From: Sphingobacteriales bacterium
GTDB taxonomy: Bacteria; Bacteroidota; Bacteroidia; UKL13-3
NCBI GenBank assembly: GCA_021299635.1
Contig: JAJTFA010000004.1
Location: forward strand, 62,001 to 126,000
Reading direction: 5' to 3'
DNA: 64,000 nucleotides
The first letter of the stretch is position 1. Each line of letters starts with the position of its first letter. Both the position numbers and the translations under genes were made by a program. Below the pieces are notes generated by a model. It was given only the letters and a program-made list of their open reading frames with translations. It was not told the origin of the DNA and searched no databases. This document shows, one piece after another, positions 55,581 to 64,000 of the stretch.

Positions 55581-57371
55581 TTATTTAATCAACTTCAATT
55601 CAACACGCCTATTCATGGCATGTTCTGCATAAGTGCATCTTGCCTTATCATCGCAATTATTAAGTAATTGCTCTTCACCCTTACTCACAGAAATAATTCT
55701 TTTTGCACTTATCCCATTAGCAATAAGATATAATTTAGCCGATTTTGCTCTTTTTTCTGATAATGTTTTATTGTACATTTTACTTCCTCGGGCATCTGCA
55801 TGAGCGGTAACGAGAACTTTTAACTTGAGATTACTTTTTAACGCGGAGATTACTGAATCTAGTCCAATCCGCGCAGTGCTTGTAATTTGGTATTCGTTAA
55901 AGTTAAAAATAACATGCTCAAAAACTCTATTAAGCAGAAATACGTCTGCCTCAATTTTTGTTGTTTGTACTATTGAATCGGTATTTATTCTATTGGGTTG
56001 AGGTCTATACTTGGATAAAGTTTGTTGTGGCTCAATAATAGCACGTCCTGCAATTGGCAAGTTATTAGGGATGATATCCTTTAATATGTCTTTATCAACA
56101 AAATAGTAAACTTTATCATCTCCATCATCAATGCCCCTATTTGATGCAAAATAACCGCTAATGCCACCATCTCTTGAGATCAAGGAAATATCATCTCTTT
56201 CAGAATTAATCGGTTTACCAATATTTTTTGATTGGTTATAAGAGTTCAAATTTTTATCTAAAACATTCACATAAATATCATAGCCTCCATATCCATTTAT
56301 TCCTTTAGAGCTATAATATAAATTTCCATTGCATATGTAAGGATACATGTCATTTTCAATAGTATTTACTTTAGGTCCTAAATTAATTGGCTGGCTCCAA
56401 TTGCCATCAGGCTGTTTAATGGTTTTATATATATCTAAACCTCCAAGGCCTCCCGGCATATCGGAGGCAAAAAAAAGCACATTGCCATCTGCGGTAATAC
56501 ATGGATGCGTAAAGTTATATTGCTTGTTATTAATGGATAAAGCAACTGGATTTCGGTATCGGCCGTTTTCGAATGCAGCAAAATAAATTTGTAGGTTAGA
56601 TACCCCATCTCCACTGGCAACAACACCCTGTTTCTTTTTAATTTCTCCATCCTTGCCCGTTTTTACTGCATTGGCAGAAAAGAAAAGAACAGATCCGTCT
56701 TTAGTTGTAGAAGGAGAACTTTCATTAGCTATGAAATTAATTTCTTCCAAATATCTCTCATCCGCTAAAAAATGAAGAGAATCCTTCATGGCAGCATAAT
56801 CTAAATCGAAAATAGTCATTGAATTCTGCTGATTTTTATTTCGTCCATGTGCATAAACCAAACCCTGATGCATGAAATCAAATCCTACAGACTGCCCGGA
56901 AACATCGAGGTCTGTAGCTGAAATTTGATAATTTCTTGAGCTATCACGGTTTTGTATGGCCCAAGAAACTGATCGGTTGAGAAAAGAGGCATATTCATCC
57001 CCTTTAACTAAAGTCATATAATACTTAAATTGTTCTTTAGCCTCCTCATATTTACCATTTACTTTTAATATATTTCCATAATCTAGGTATGACTGTGGTT
57101 GGGCTTTACCATCACCTAATTTGATAAGCTTTGAAAAATAAGTTTCGGCCTTTTTGTATTGAAATGAATACATGTGACACTCTGCAAGTCTGGTAAGTAT
57201 ATATGCTTCAGTTTTTGGACTTGCAGTTATGAGCGCTTCCTCGTAATACTTAATAGCATCTTTAAACATGAAATACTCAAAGCTGTCATCGCCATTTTGT
57301 ATGGCTGAATTTTGCCCATGTGCAAAGTTTACCAGAATAACATAAAAAAACAGATTGAGATATTTTTTCAT
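55581..57371 (-). CDS. TPR / PD40 propeller / OmpA-domain envelope protein
   Basis: A 596-residue exported protein with signal peptide (1-19). Tetratricopeptide repeats span about 25-140, followed by a beta-propeller of PD40-type repeats (about 170-430; for example FTHPCITADGNVLFFASDMPG and NDMYPYICNGNLYYSS). A C-terminal OmpA domain (about 480-596) has HADARGS and NRRVELKLI for peptidoglycan binding. The layout resembles T9SS protein PorE and other Bacteroidota OmpA proteins, but the carboxypeptidase-like domain of PorE and a lipobox are not seen. It is 37 bases upstream of the CxxCH protein gene on the same strand. Confidence 0.85.
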   Translation of the reverse strand: MKKYLNLFFYVILVNFAHGQNSAIQNGDDSFEYFMFKDAIKYYEEALITASPKTEAYILTRLAECHMYSFQYKKAETYFSKLIKLGDGKAQPQSYLDYGNILKVNGKYEEAKEQFKYYMTLVKGDEYASFLNRSVSWAIQNRDSSRNYQISATDLDVSGQSVGFDFMHQGLVYAHGRNKNQQNSMTIFDLDYAAMKDSLHFLADERYLEEINFIANESSPSTTKDGSVLFFSANAVKTGKDGEIKKKQGVVASGDGVSNLQIYFAAFENGRYRNPVALSINNKQYNFTHPCITADGNVLFFASDMPGGLGGLDIYKTIKQPDGNWSQPINLGPKVNTIENDMYPYICNGNLYYSSKGINGYGGYDIYVNVLDKNLNSYNQSKNIGKPINSERDDISLISRDGGISGYFASNRGIDDGDDKVYYFVDKDILKDIIPNNLPIAGRAIIEPQQTLSKYRPQPNRINTDSIVQTTKIEADVFLLNRVFEHVIFNFNEYQITSTARIGLDSVISALKSNLKLKVLVTAHADARGSKMYNKTLSEKRAKSAKLYLIANGISAKRIISVSKGEEQLLNNCDDKARCTYAEHAMNRRVELKLIK

Positions 57372-57400
57372 TTAGTAATGATTAGATTTATTAATTTGAA

Positions 57401-58912
57401 TTATAATATTTTCATAATATCATCAATGTATTCTCTATTGTTTGCTAGGCGCGGAATTTTATGCTGCCCTCCTAATTTACCCTTCTGCATTAGCCAGCAA
57501 TTAAATGTACCTTTGGGCACTTTTTTCACCAAAGGTAATGTCATTGCCATATTTTTAAATCTTTTAGCTTCGTAGTCTGAGTTGAGCTTTTTCAGGTTTT
57601 CATCCAATAGTATGGTAAACATTTCTATATCCTCCGGTTCCGTTTCAAATTCAATTAACCATTCATGAGATCCAATTTTTGTGTGGCTATGAAAGAAGGG
57701 ACCGGCTGTATAATCGTTAATTAGTGAGTTGGTTTGCATACATGCTTCTTTAATGGCATTTTCGGCATTCTCAATCACAAGTTCTTCTCCAAAAGCATTA
57801 ATGAAATGTTTGGTTCTGCCGGTAATTTTAAATCGGAAAGGATTGGTATCAGTAAAAGTAATAGTATCGCCAATAATATAGCGACACAAACCAGCATTGG
57901 TAGTTATAACCAAAGCATAAGACTGCCCTATCACCACCTCGTCAATTGATTTTGTTTGCGGGAACTCCTTGCCATACTCTTGCATAGGCATAAATTCATA
58001 ATAAATTCCATAATCAAGCATCAGCAACATTGAGTCATGGTTATTTAAATCTTGAACTCCTAAAAATCCCTCAGAGGAATTGTAAGTTTCCAGATAGTTC
58101 ATGCCACTTTTTCTAATAATGGATTGAAAACGTGACCTGTAAGGTGTAAAACTAACGCCACCATGAATATACAACTCAAGGTTTGGCCATATTTCTGCTA
58201 TATTATCCTTTCCTGTAAGTTCAAACAACTTATCAAATAAAACAAGCGTCCAGGTGGGCACTCCGGAAATACTGGTAACATCTTCTTCTAAAGTGGCCAA
58301 AGCCATCTTTTCAACTTTCTCATCCCAATTATCCATAATGGCAATACTCAAATCCGGTGTTCTGAAAAAGTGAGCCCAAAAAGGCAGATTCTGCATCATT
58401 ACTGCAGATAAGTCACCGAAATAAGACTCTGAAGAGTTAAAACGACTGAGTTGGTGGCTTCCACCCATAATTAGCCCTTTACCGTCAAATAAAGTTGTAT
58501 CCGGATTATTGGTACAATAAAACAACAATGCATCTTTTCCTCCCTGAAAATGGCATTGATCTAAACTTTCGTAGGTAACCGGAATGTATTTACTCTTATC
58601 ACTGGTTGTGCCTGATGATTTTGCAAACCACTTTACTTCGGTGGGCCATAAAATATTCTGCTCGCCACGCATCATTCGCTCGATGTAAGGCTTATGTGTA
58701 TCATAATTCCCAATTGGAACACGCTCTTTAAAGTCTTTGAGTGATTGAATATCTCTATACTTATACTTTTGCCCCCATTCAGTATCTGCAGCTGTTTTAA
58801 TAAGTTGCGCTAACAATAACTGTTGCACCTCAGCCGGATTTGCTTTAAAATGTTCAATATCCGGTACTCTTTTTTTTAGATACCAAGTTAATATGGAGTG
58901 AATAAGTGGCAT
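57401..58912 (-). CDS. GH3-family acyl-adenylating enzyme
   Basis: A 503-residue protein of the GH3 (auxin-responsive) family, a branch of the ANL adenylating superfamily. Motif 1 is AKSSGTTSDKSKYIPV (about 92-107), the YNSSEGFLG motif lies near 280 and YRYIIGDTITF-like CRYIIGD near 350, with GRTKHFINAFGEEL later. Plant members join amino acids to acyl acids; bacterial ones are largely uncharacterised. Start at ATG 58910-58912. It is alone between the M28 peptidase and OmpA genes. Confidence 0.9.
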   Translation of the reverse strand: MPLIHSILTWYLKKRVPDIEHFKANPAEVQQLLLAQLIKTAADTEWGQKYKYRDIQSLKDFKERVPIGNYDTHKPYIERMMRGEQNILWPTEVKWFAKSSGTTSDKSKYIPVTYESLDQCHFQGGKDALLFYCTNNPDTTLFDGKGLIMGGSHQLSRFNSSESYFGDLSAVMMQNLPFWAHFFRTPDLSIAIMDNWDEKVEKMALATLEEDVTSISGVPTWTLVLFDKLFELTGKDNIAEIWPNLELYIHGGVSFTPYRSRFQSIIRKSGMNYLETYNSSEGFLGVQDLNNHDSMLLMLDYGIYYEFMPMQEYGKEFPQTKSIDEVVIGQSYALVITTNAGLCRYIIGDTITFTDTNPFRFKITGRTKHFINAFGEELVIENAENAIKEACMQTNSLINDYTAGPFFHSHTKIGSHEWLIEFETEPEDIEMFTILLDENLKKLNSDYEAKRFKNMAMTLPLVKKVPKGTFNCWLMQKGKLGGQHKIPRLANNREYIDDIMKIL

Positions 58913-58975
58913 TTAACTGCAGCAGCAATTCTTTGTAATAATAAAACCAAAGGATTAGATATTCAAATTACAATA

Positions 58976-60253
58976 TCAACGATACCGCTGTTGATAGGCA
59001 TCAGAAAAGTCTTTTATAAGAGCAAATGCCTCATTGTATTTTGAAAATGTAAGCATATCTGCCGTATCAAAAACATCATGATAATACTTATAATCTCCCA
59101 TCAGATAAAAATAAAATGCCCGAACACCATTCTCTGCAAAAAAGTAGTGATCGCTGTTTTGAGCATTGCTGCGGGGGTTTACAGACAAAAGATAATTACC
59201 TGTGATATTAAGTAATTGCAATTCCTCAAAATCTAAAGAGAAGGCGGTTGCATTAACGCAAGTCATTCCCTTATCTCCTGTACCCATTAAGTCTAAATTT
59301 ATGAGCAGTGCAATTTTAGATAGTGGAAATATTGGATTTTGGGTATAATAATAAGACCCGAAAAGTCCGATTTCTTCCCCACTAAATGCAATAAAAGCTA
59401 CTGAATAGGCAGGTTTATTTGCTGCATAATGCTTCGCAAGGTTTAACATCATGGCTACTCCGCTGGCATTATCATTTGCCCCTGGAAACAATGCCCATGG
59501 CCCCATCATACCTAAATGATCGTAATGCGCAGTATAAACAATAAAAGAATCAGGATATAAACTCCCCCGCACATAGCCAAGTACATTTTTTGCCTGATGC
59601 TGTGTGAGCTCAGGCTCTACATTTATTGTAATTTGCTTTACGTAGCGTTTGAGAGCGTTTTTTGAAAAATATAATATCGGAAAGCGATCCCAGTTGGAAG
59701 CAGCCCCCCAAATTAATTTTTCTTGGTTTGCATAAATTAAACCACGTGCGTTTAGTTCGTTTGCTAATAATGCATCTGCATTGGCCTGCTGGTTAAACTT
59801 CTTGCCTTTGATGCCATCAACAACCAGAAAAGTTTTATAAAATGCTTTCTTCTTAAAAACCTCCCACTCTAAAGGGTTATCAATGGTAGATGAATCAACA
59901 AATACAAGATCAAATATACCATTTACCTTAGGGAAACCGGACGACACGATATAATCTTCTCCGGGCATCAACTCCTTGCCTTCAACCATCACCTCTACTG
60001 TTCCTGTAAATGCCACAGCAGGGAATCCGTAAGACTGAAAGAACCCTTTATCAAAGGGTTTAACCCCTATTTGTTCAAATTCTTTCTTGATATAGTCTGC
60101 GGCTTTCTGACTCCCATTTTTCACATACCCCCTGCCAGCAAATTGCTCACTGCATAGGTCGTTTACAATTTTGCGGGCATAGGCCTTATCCTGAGCGCAC
60201 AAAGACGCTGTTTTACATATCAGCAGTATCCATATGCAGGATAATCGCAACAC
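58976..60253 (-). CDS. Secreted M28-family peptidase
   Basis: A 425-residue exported zinc peptidase. The signal peptide covers about 1-20 (ending SLCAQ). Zinc ligands are in YTAHYDHLG (about 242-250), PGANDNASGVAM and FSGEEIGLFGS, with NSDHYFF near 370. No PDZ or sorting domain follows. It is shorter in architecture than the M28-PDZ protein at 39.1 kb and lacks its C-terminal extension. Start is GTG at 60251-60253: the frame closes six codons upstream and no ATG precedes the signal peptide. It follows purS by 12 bases. Confidence 0.85.
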   Translation of the reverse strand: MLRLSCIWILLICKTASLCAQDKAYARKIVNDLCSEQFAGRGYVKNGSQKAADYIKKEFEQIGVKPFDKGFFQSYGFPAVAFTGTVEVMVEGKELMPGEDYIVSSGFPKVNGIFDLVFVDSSTIDNPLEWEVFKKKAFYKTFLVVDGIKGKKFNQQANADALLANELNARGLIYANQEKLIWGAASNWDRFPILYFSKNALKRYVKQITINVEPELTQHQAKNVLGYVRGSLYPDSFIVYTAHYDHLGMMGPWALFPGANDNASGVAMMLNLAKHYAANKPAYSVAFIAFSGEEIGLFGSYYYTQNPIFPLSKIALLINLDLMGTGDKGMTCVNATAFSLDFEELQLLNITGNYLLSVNPRSNAQNSDHYFFAENGVRAFYFYLMGDYKYYHDVFDTADMLTFSKYNEAFALIKDFSDAYQQRYR

Positions 60254-60265
60254 TTCGGAAAAATA

Positions 60266-60520
60266 TTAAGCCGAGGGATGAAGCGTAAAATCGTATGTTT
60301 CCATGATAAGGTTGGCAAGAAGTTTCTTACAGGCATCATCCACTTGCTGTTTTGCATCAGCTTCTGTTGCTGCTTCTACTTCTAGTGTAATGTGCTTACC
60401 AATGCGCACATTATTGATTCCGGGCAATCCAATATTTTTCATACTTCCGGTAACTGCTTTTCCTTGCGGATCAAGCAATGCCTTTTGCGGCATAATATTT
60501 ATTTGAGCAATAAACTTCAT
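60266..60520 (-). CDS. purS: Phosphoribosylformylglycinamidine synthase subunit PurS
   Basis: An 84-residue protein matching the small PurS subunit: MPQKALLDPQGKAVTGSM near residue 10 and GINNVRIGKHITLEVEA near 34. PurS bridges PurQ and small PurL in the FGAM synthase complex of purine synthesis. purQ and purL are not in this window; here purS overlaps the pssA stop by 4 bases (ATGA). Genomes with a large single-chain PurL lack purS, so its presence implies separate purL/purQ elsewhere. Confidence 0.88.
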   Translation of the reverse strand: MKFIAQINIMPQKALLDPQGKAVTGSMKNIGLPGINNVRIGKHITLEVEAATEADAKQQVDDACKKLLANLIMETYDFTLHPSA

Positions 60521-61218
60521 ATTTTTTTGGGTTGAATCATTTGTTGCAAAACAGAGAGTAAAATATAAAACACAATGGCTAAAGCAACGCCAAGGTATTG
60601 AAAAAACAGCACACTCAAAATGCTGATTAAAATCAATAGATATCTGAATTCATTTCCTCTCCAGCCGAAATGCTTAAACTTTAGCGCTAAAAGCGGTAGT
60701 TCAGCAACTAATAAGTATGCAGATAGCAGCGGAAACAAAATTAAAAAAAACTGATGCTCAATTACCCAGCCTAAACCCAAACTATCATACTGAACAATAA
60801 ATGGAAGACTGGCAATAAACATAGCATTTGCTGGTGTAGGCAGCCCGATGAATGAATCAGACTGTCGCGTATCGATATTGAATTTAGCTAATCTAACAGC
60901 ACTGAATGCAGGAATTAAAAACGGTAGGAATTTGTTTATACAAAAACCCTCGCCAAAACACTGACCTGACATTGCATAAAAAATCATACCCGGTGCCACA
61001 CCAAAGCTCACAACATCTGCTAATGAATCTAGCTGCTTGCCTAATTCTGAACCCACTTTTAGCATCCTTGCCACAAATCCGTCAAAAAAATCCAAAACAG
61101 CTGCACCGCCTATCCATAATGAAGCCTGGGTTAAATTTCCTTGCAGCGCATCTATCATACTAAAACAGCCAAATACCAGATTAAGTGCGGTAATTGTATT
61201 AGGAATGTGTTCTTTCAT
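60517..61218 (-). CDS. pssA: CDP-diacylglycerol-serine O-phosphatidyltransferase
   Basis: A 233-residue membrane enzyme of the CDP-alcohol phosphatidyltransferase family. The signature D-G-x2-A-R-x8-G-x3-D-x3-D is present as DGFVARMLKVGSELGKQLDS followed by LAD (about 45-67). It makes phosphatidylserine, precursor of phosphatidylethanolamine. About seven hydrophobic helices follow. ATG 61216-61218 is used; a frame extension upstream adds residues that do not fit. It heads the pssA-purS-M28 operon. Confidence 0.92.
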   Translation of the reverse strand: MKEHIPNTITALNLVFGCFSMIDALQGNLTQASLWIGGAAVLDFFDGFVARMLKVGSELGKQLDSLADVVSFGVAPGMIFYAMSGQCFGEGFCINKFLPFLIPAFSAVRLAKFNIDTRQSDSFIGLPTPANAMFIASLPFIVQYDSLGLGWVIEHQFFLILFPLLSAYLLVAELPLLALKFKHFGWRGNEFRYLLILISILSVLFFQYLGVALAIVFYILLSVLQQMIQPKKI

Positions 61219-61281
61219 TGATGTGCAAATTAAACACAGGAACTTCAGCATTAAAAATTATAAATAAACAATTTATCTCAT

Positions 61282-61289
61282 TACTTTTG
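61282..61289 (+). promoter_or_regulatory. -7 promoter element for the small secreted protein, possibly leaderless
   Basis: TACTTTTG matches TAnnTTTG and ends 4 bases before ATG 61294, so the transcript may start at the codon itself. No -33 TTG is seen. Confidence 0.45.
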
Positions 61290-61293
61290 TGTG

Positions 61294-61761
61294 ATGCGAT
61301 TGATACTCTCGGTATTATTCTTTTTGCATACCTCAATCATTTGGGCACAAAGTCAAAATACCATCACATTTATTTCAGCAGGTAAGGGAAAGCTGGCATT
61401 TACACCAATTAATAACCCAAATAATCCATCATTGGAGGTTGTTAACGGCAAATTAAATTTGGCTTGCCAAAGCAAAGAGGGGCCTATGTTTCAATTAAAC
61501 GGAATTGATATAAAAAAACTAAAGGATAGGAAGGCCGCGCTAAACACAGCCGAAGTTAAATGGATAAACATTCACAAAAATGAAGTCTCAACCGGCCTTT
61601 TAAATAAGGTAAAAACAAGTATCGTTTGTAAATCCTGTTTGCAGGATGATACCATTATCCTTTCCGGAGAAGGAAATATTTTTATCAAAAAAACACGTTA
61701 TACCTTTAAGTTCCGGTTTATGGGAGTAATACCACCGGCCCAATTGATCAAAACGAATTAA
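61294..61761 (+). CDS. Small secreted protein of unknown function
   Basis: A 155-residue exported protein with signal peptide about 1-18 (cleavage near WAQSQ). The mature part is beta-rich and has one Cys pair, CKSC, near residue 111, plus a single Cys near 58. I do not recognise the family. It lies 10 bases upstream of the subtilisin-like protease gene on the same strand and is probably co-transcribed, which raises the chance of a propeptide, chaperone or inhibitor role; that is inference. ATG 61294 is used rather than the GTG directly before it. Confidence 0.7.
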   Translation: MRLILSVLFFLHTSIIWAQSQNTITFISAGKGKLAFTPINNPNNPSLEVVNGKLNLACQSKEGPMFQLNGIDIKKLKDRKAALNTAEVKWINIHKNEVSTGLLNKVKTSIVCKSCLQDDTIILSGEGNIFIKKTRYTFKFRFMGVIPPAQLIKTN

Positions 61762-61771
61762 ATATATACCT

Positions 61772-64000
61772 ATGAATAAATTATCTCTTACCTTTTTATT
61801 TTTACTTTCTGCGGGTGCTTTAATGGCCCAACAAACGTATTCACAAGAACAACTGATTGAGAATAGAAAAATGGAAGAGGCCTTTCAGAAGAATTTTGAA
61901 AGCCAAAGAAGCAGAGCAGAAGCCATAGCTAAAGAGAAAGGCGTATCACTTAGAAAAGAATTAACCAATGGCACCATCATTGAATTTGCGGGGTTTGATG
62001 AACGAGGCAATATGCTGTTCGATAAAACTTACAATGCAGGAGCCGGAAGAACCATTTCTACCAACAAAGTTTGGCCGGGTGGTACGGTAGGCACTTCACT
62101 TACCGGTGCCGGTATGAATAACCGATTAGGTGTTTGGGATGGAGGAGCCGTTAGAACCAGCCATCAGGAATTTCAAAGCAGAGCAGTTCAAGTTGATGGT
62201 TCAACCGCACTATCAGATCATGCTACACACGTAGCCGGTACCATGGTTGCTGGCGGTGTTACAGCAAATGCCAAGGGTATGTCATACGAGGCACCACTTA
62301 GGGCATATGACTGGAATAATGATGATGCAGAAATGACAAGTGCAGCAGGAGCAGGTATGCTTATTTCAAACCATTCTTATGGAACAATTACCGGTTGGGA
62401 CCAGCAAGGATCTGCATGGGTTTGGTTTGGAGATCCATCTATTTCTAATACAGAAGATTGGAAATTTGGATTTTATGATAATCAGTCGCGCGACTGGGAT
62501 CAGATAGCTTTCAATAATCCAAATTACCTAATTTGCAAAGCAGCGGGAAACGATAGGGGCGATTTCTTATCAGGTAGTTCTTGGGAATATTCAGATGGCA
62601 CACCTGGAAGTGGCACACCTCCCGGACTTGATGGCGGCAGTGCCGGATTTGACTGCATCCCAACTTATGGTAATGCAAAAAATGTTTTAACCGTTGGTGC
62701 CGTTAACAAAATTAATAATGGATGGACTCAGGTTTCAGATGTGGTGATGAGTTCCTTTAGTGGTTGGGGGCCAACAGATGATGGCCGTATCAAGCCAGAT
62801 GTTGTAGCAGCAGGTGTAAGCATTTATTCATGCATTTCAACATCCAATACAGCTTATGATACATACCAGGGTACATCCATGGCTACACCAAATGGTTCAG
62901 GTTCCTTATTGTTGGTGCAGCAACACTATAATAATGTAAAGAAAACCTTCATGAGATCAGCCACACTGAAAGGCTTAGCCATTCATACTGCAGACGAAGC
63001 GGGAAATGCGGGCCCTGATTACAAATTTGGCTGGGGCTTGCTCAACACTGCAAAAGCGGTTCAGTTAATCAGTGATTCTTCAGGCTCTTTGATTTTGGAA
63101 CGAACACTGAATAGCGGCAGTACCTTTTCTCAAGGCATCACCTCAGACGGAGTAAAACCACTGCGTATCACTATCAGCTGGACCGACAGGCCAGGCACAC
63201 CTGTTGCTGCATCGCTTGATCCAACCAATAGAATGTTGATAAATGACCTTGATATCAGACTTACCCGAACGAGTGATAATACCATTTTTCAACCCTATAT
63301 TTTAAATCCAGCAAGCCCCAATTCAGTTGCCACAACGGGAGATAATATTAGAGATAATGTAGAGCAGATATATCTGGCTGCACCTCAAGCCGGAAGCTAT
63401 CTGCTAACGGTAAGTCATAAAAATACTTTAACCGGAGGTTCTCAGGCATATTCACTTATCATTAGCGGACAAATTGCACAGCCAAAGGCTATTATTTCTG
63501 CAGCTAATCGCGAAATATGTACCGGTCAGTCGGTAAGTTTTACAGATGCCTCTGCGGGCAGTCCTTCATTGCGCAGATGGTACTTTCCGGGTGGCACACC
63601 ATCCACTGCAACAACTGCAAATCCAAGTATCAGCTATAGTCAACCAGGTAAATATCCGGTTGCTTTATTTGTAAGCAATAACTTAGGAAGCGACTCTGTT
63701 TACCAATTTGCATATGTTACCGTTGGAGGCCAAAATCTGCCTTTTACCGAAACATTTGAAGCAAATTCTCCAACCTTATCAAGCTGGGTTGTTCAAAATC
63801 CGAATAATGACACTACATGGAGGTTTGCAAACGTAACAGGTACTAGCCCAGGTAACCAAGCATATTGCCTTCCATTCTTTAATATGGCAGGTGTAGGCAG
63901 ATTGGACCAGCTCACATCGCCTATTCTAAGTTTTAGAGGTCATACCAATGTGCGACTTACTTTTAATTATGCTTATACAACTGATCCCGGATTCCCGTCC
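61772..64000 (+). CDS. Secreted subtilisin-like (S8) serine protease, cut by the window end
   Basis: The first 743 residues of a large exported protease, open to the window edge. The signal peptide is about 1-19. The S8 domain has the catalytic Asp in LGVWDGGAV (about 121), His in DHATHVAGTM (about 151) and Ser in GTSMATPNGSG (about 372). Beyond it come a proprotein-convertase-like beta domain (about 430-570), a PKD-like domain (CTGQSVSFTDASAG, about 585-655) and the start of a jelly-roll (choice-of-anchor J) domain. The layout predicts a T9SS sorting domain past the window end. It probably degrades extracellular protein. Confidence 0.92.
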   Translation, partial: MNKLSLTFLFLLSAGALMAQQTYSQEQLIENRKMEEAFQKNFESQRSRAEAIAKEKGVSLRKELTNGTIIEFAGFDERGNMLFDKTYNAGAGRTISTNKVWPGGTVGTSLTGAGMNNRLGVWDGGAVRTSHQEFQSRAVQVDGSTALSDHATHVAGTMVAGGVTANAKGMSYEAPLRAYDWNNDDAEMTSAAGAGMLISNHSYGTITGWDQQGSAWVWFGDPSISNTEDWKFGFYDNQSRDWDQIAFNNPNYLICKAAGNDRGDFLSGSSWEYSDGTPGSGTPPGLDGGSAGFDCIPTYGNAKNVLTVGAVNKINNGWTQVSDVVMSSFSGWGPTDDGRIKPDVVAAGVSIYSCISTSNTAYDTYQGTSMATPNGSGSLLLVQQHYNNVKKTFMRSATLKGLAIHTADEAGNAGPDYKFGWGLLNTAKAVQLISDSSGSLILERTLNSGSTFSQGITSDGVKPLRITISWTDRPGTPVAASLDPTNRMLINDLDIRLTRTSDNTIFQPYILNPASPNSVATTGDNIRDNVEQIYLAAPQAGSYLLTVSHKNTLTGGSQAYSLIISGQIAQPKAIISAANREICTGQSVSFTDASAGSPSLRRWYFPGGTPSTATTANPSISYSQPGKYPVALFVSNNLGSDSVYQFAYVTVGGQNLPFTETFEANSPTLSSWVVQNPNNDTTWRFANVTGTSPGNQAYCLPFFNMAGVGRLDQLTSPILSFRGHTNVRLTFNYAYTTDPGFPS

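Overview
The window is a chromosomal stretch of an AT-rich member of the Bacteroidota, probably of the Chitinophagales/Sphingobacteriales type. The evidence is lineage-specific. Several secreted proteins end in type IX secretion (T9SS) sorting domains (type A at about 27.4 and 54.9 kb, type B at 37.2 kb). Promoters fit the Bacteroidota pattern TTG-N18/19-TAnnTTTG. Gene blocks such as pheT-coiled coil-zapA-rny and CPBP protease-DUF2007-cdsA are of a kind I associate with this phylum. Recognisable Shine-Dalgarno sites are rare and several genes start with TTG or GTG. I see no phage, insertion sequence, CRISPR array, tRNA or rRNA.

Layout. 0-4.8 kb (minus strand): a truncated L-2-hydroxyglutarate oxidase, an MFS transporter, a MaoC-like hydratase, a periplasmic rhodanese, a broken AarF/ABC1 kinase and a TetR-like regulator. 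4.8-8.4 kb (plus): a secreted YwqK/MORN-von Willebrand A fusion, a long-type isocitrate dehydrogenase and a DUF6671-like zinc-ribbon protein. 8.4-15.4 kb (minus): acs, rnr, clpB. 15.7-18.9 kb (plus): a BetR-like HTH protein, an aspartate aminotransferase and a heptose-kinase-like PfkB kinase in a tight operon. 19.1-25 kb (minus, with one plus-strand orphan): a LysE exporter, fumC and a UvrD-type helicase fused to a PD-(D/E)XK nuclease. 25.2-27.6 kb: a large DUF4397 repeat T9SS cargo. 27.7-30.2 kb (minus): guaB, a TPR lipoprotein and a CoA-binding protein. 30.3-34.9 kb (plus): pheT, a coiled-coil protein, zapA and rny. 35-39.1 kb: a type B T9SS cargo, two small orphans and a SprT-like protease.

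39.1-43.8 kb (minus): an M28-PDZ peptidase, a TauE/SafE permease, an S41 C-terminal processing protease, then yidD-rnpA-rpmH. 43.9-49.1 kb (minus): a small lipoprotein, der, era, an SRPBCC protein, cdsA, DUF2007 and a CPBP protease. 49.1-54.7 kb: dusB, a radical SAM/SPASM protein, an SPFH protein with a lipobox-like leader, radA and a polyprenyl synthetase. 54.7-61.2 kb (minus): a T9SS cargo with a CxxCH motif, a TPR/PD40/OmpA protein, a GH3-family enzyme, a second M28 peptidase, purS and pssA. 61.3-64 kb (plus): a small secreted protein and a subtilisin-like protease that runs off the window end.

Most of the window is housekeeping: central carbon (icd, fumC, acs), GTP and purine synthesis (guaB, purS), phospholipid synthesis (cdsA, pssA), RNA decay and tRNA functions (rnr, rny, pheT, dusB, rnpA), GTPases for ribosome assembly (der, era) and proteostasis (clpB, S41, SprT). 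No single stretch stands out as a clear new system. The items most worth a second look are the secreted YwqK-vWA protein facing a TetR regulator across a mirrored promoter motif, the SPFH lipoprotein with a 12-bp inverted repeat in its upstream region, the secreted CxxCH protein, the coiled-coil protein between pheT and zapA, and the repeat-rich control region between clpB and the BetR-like operon.
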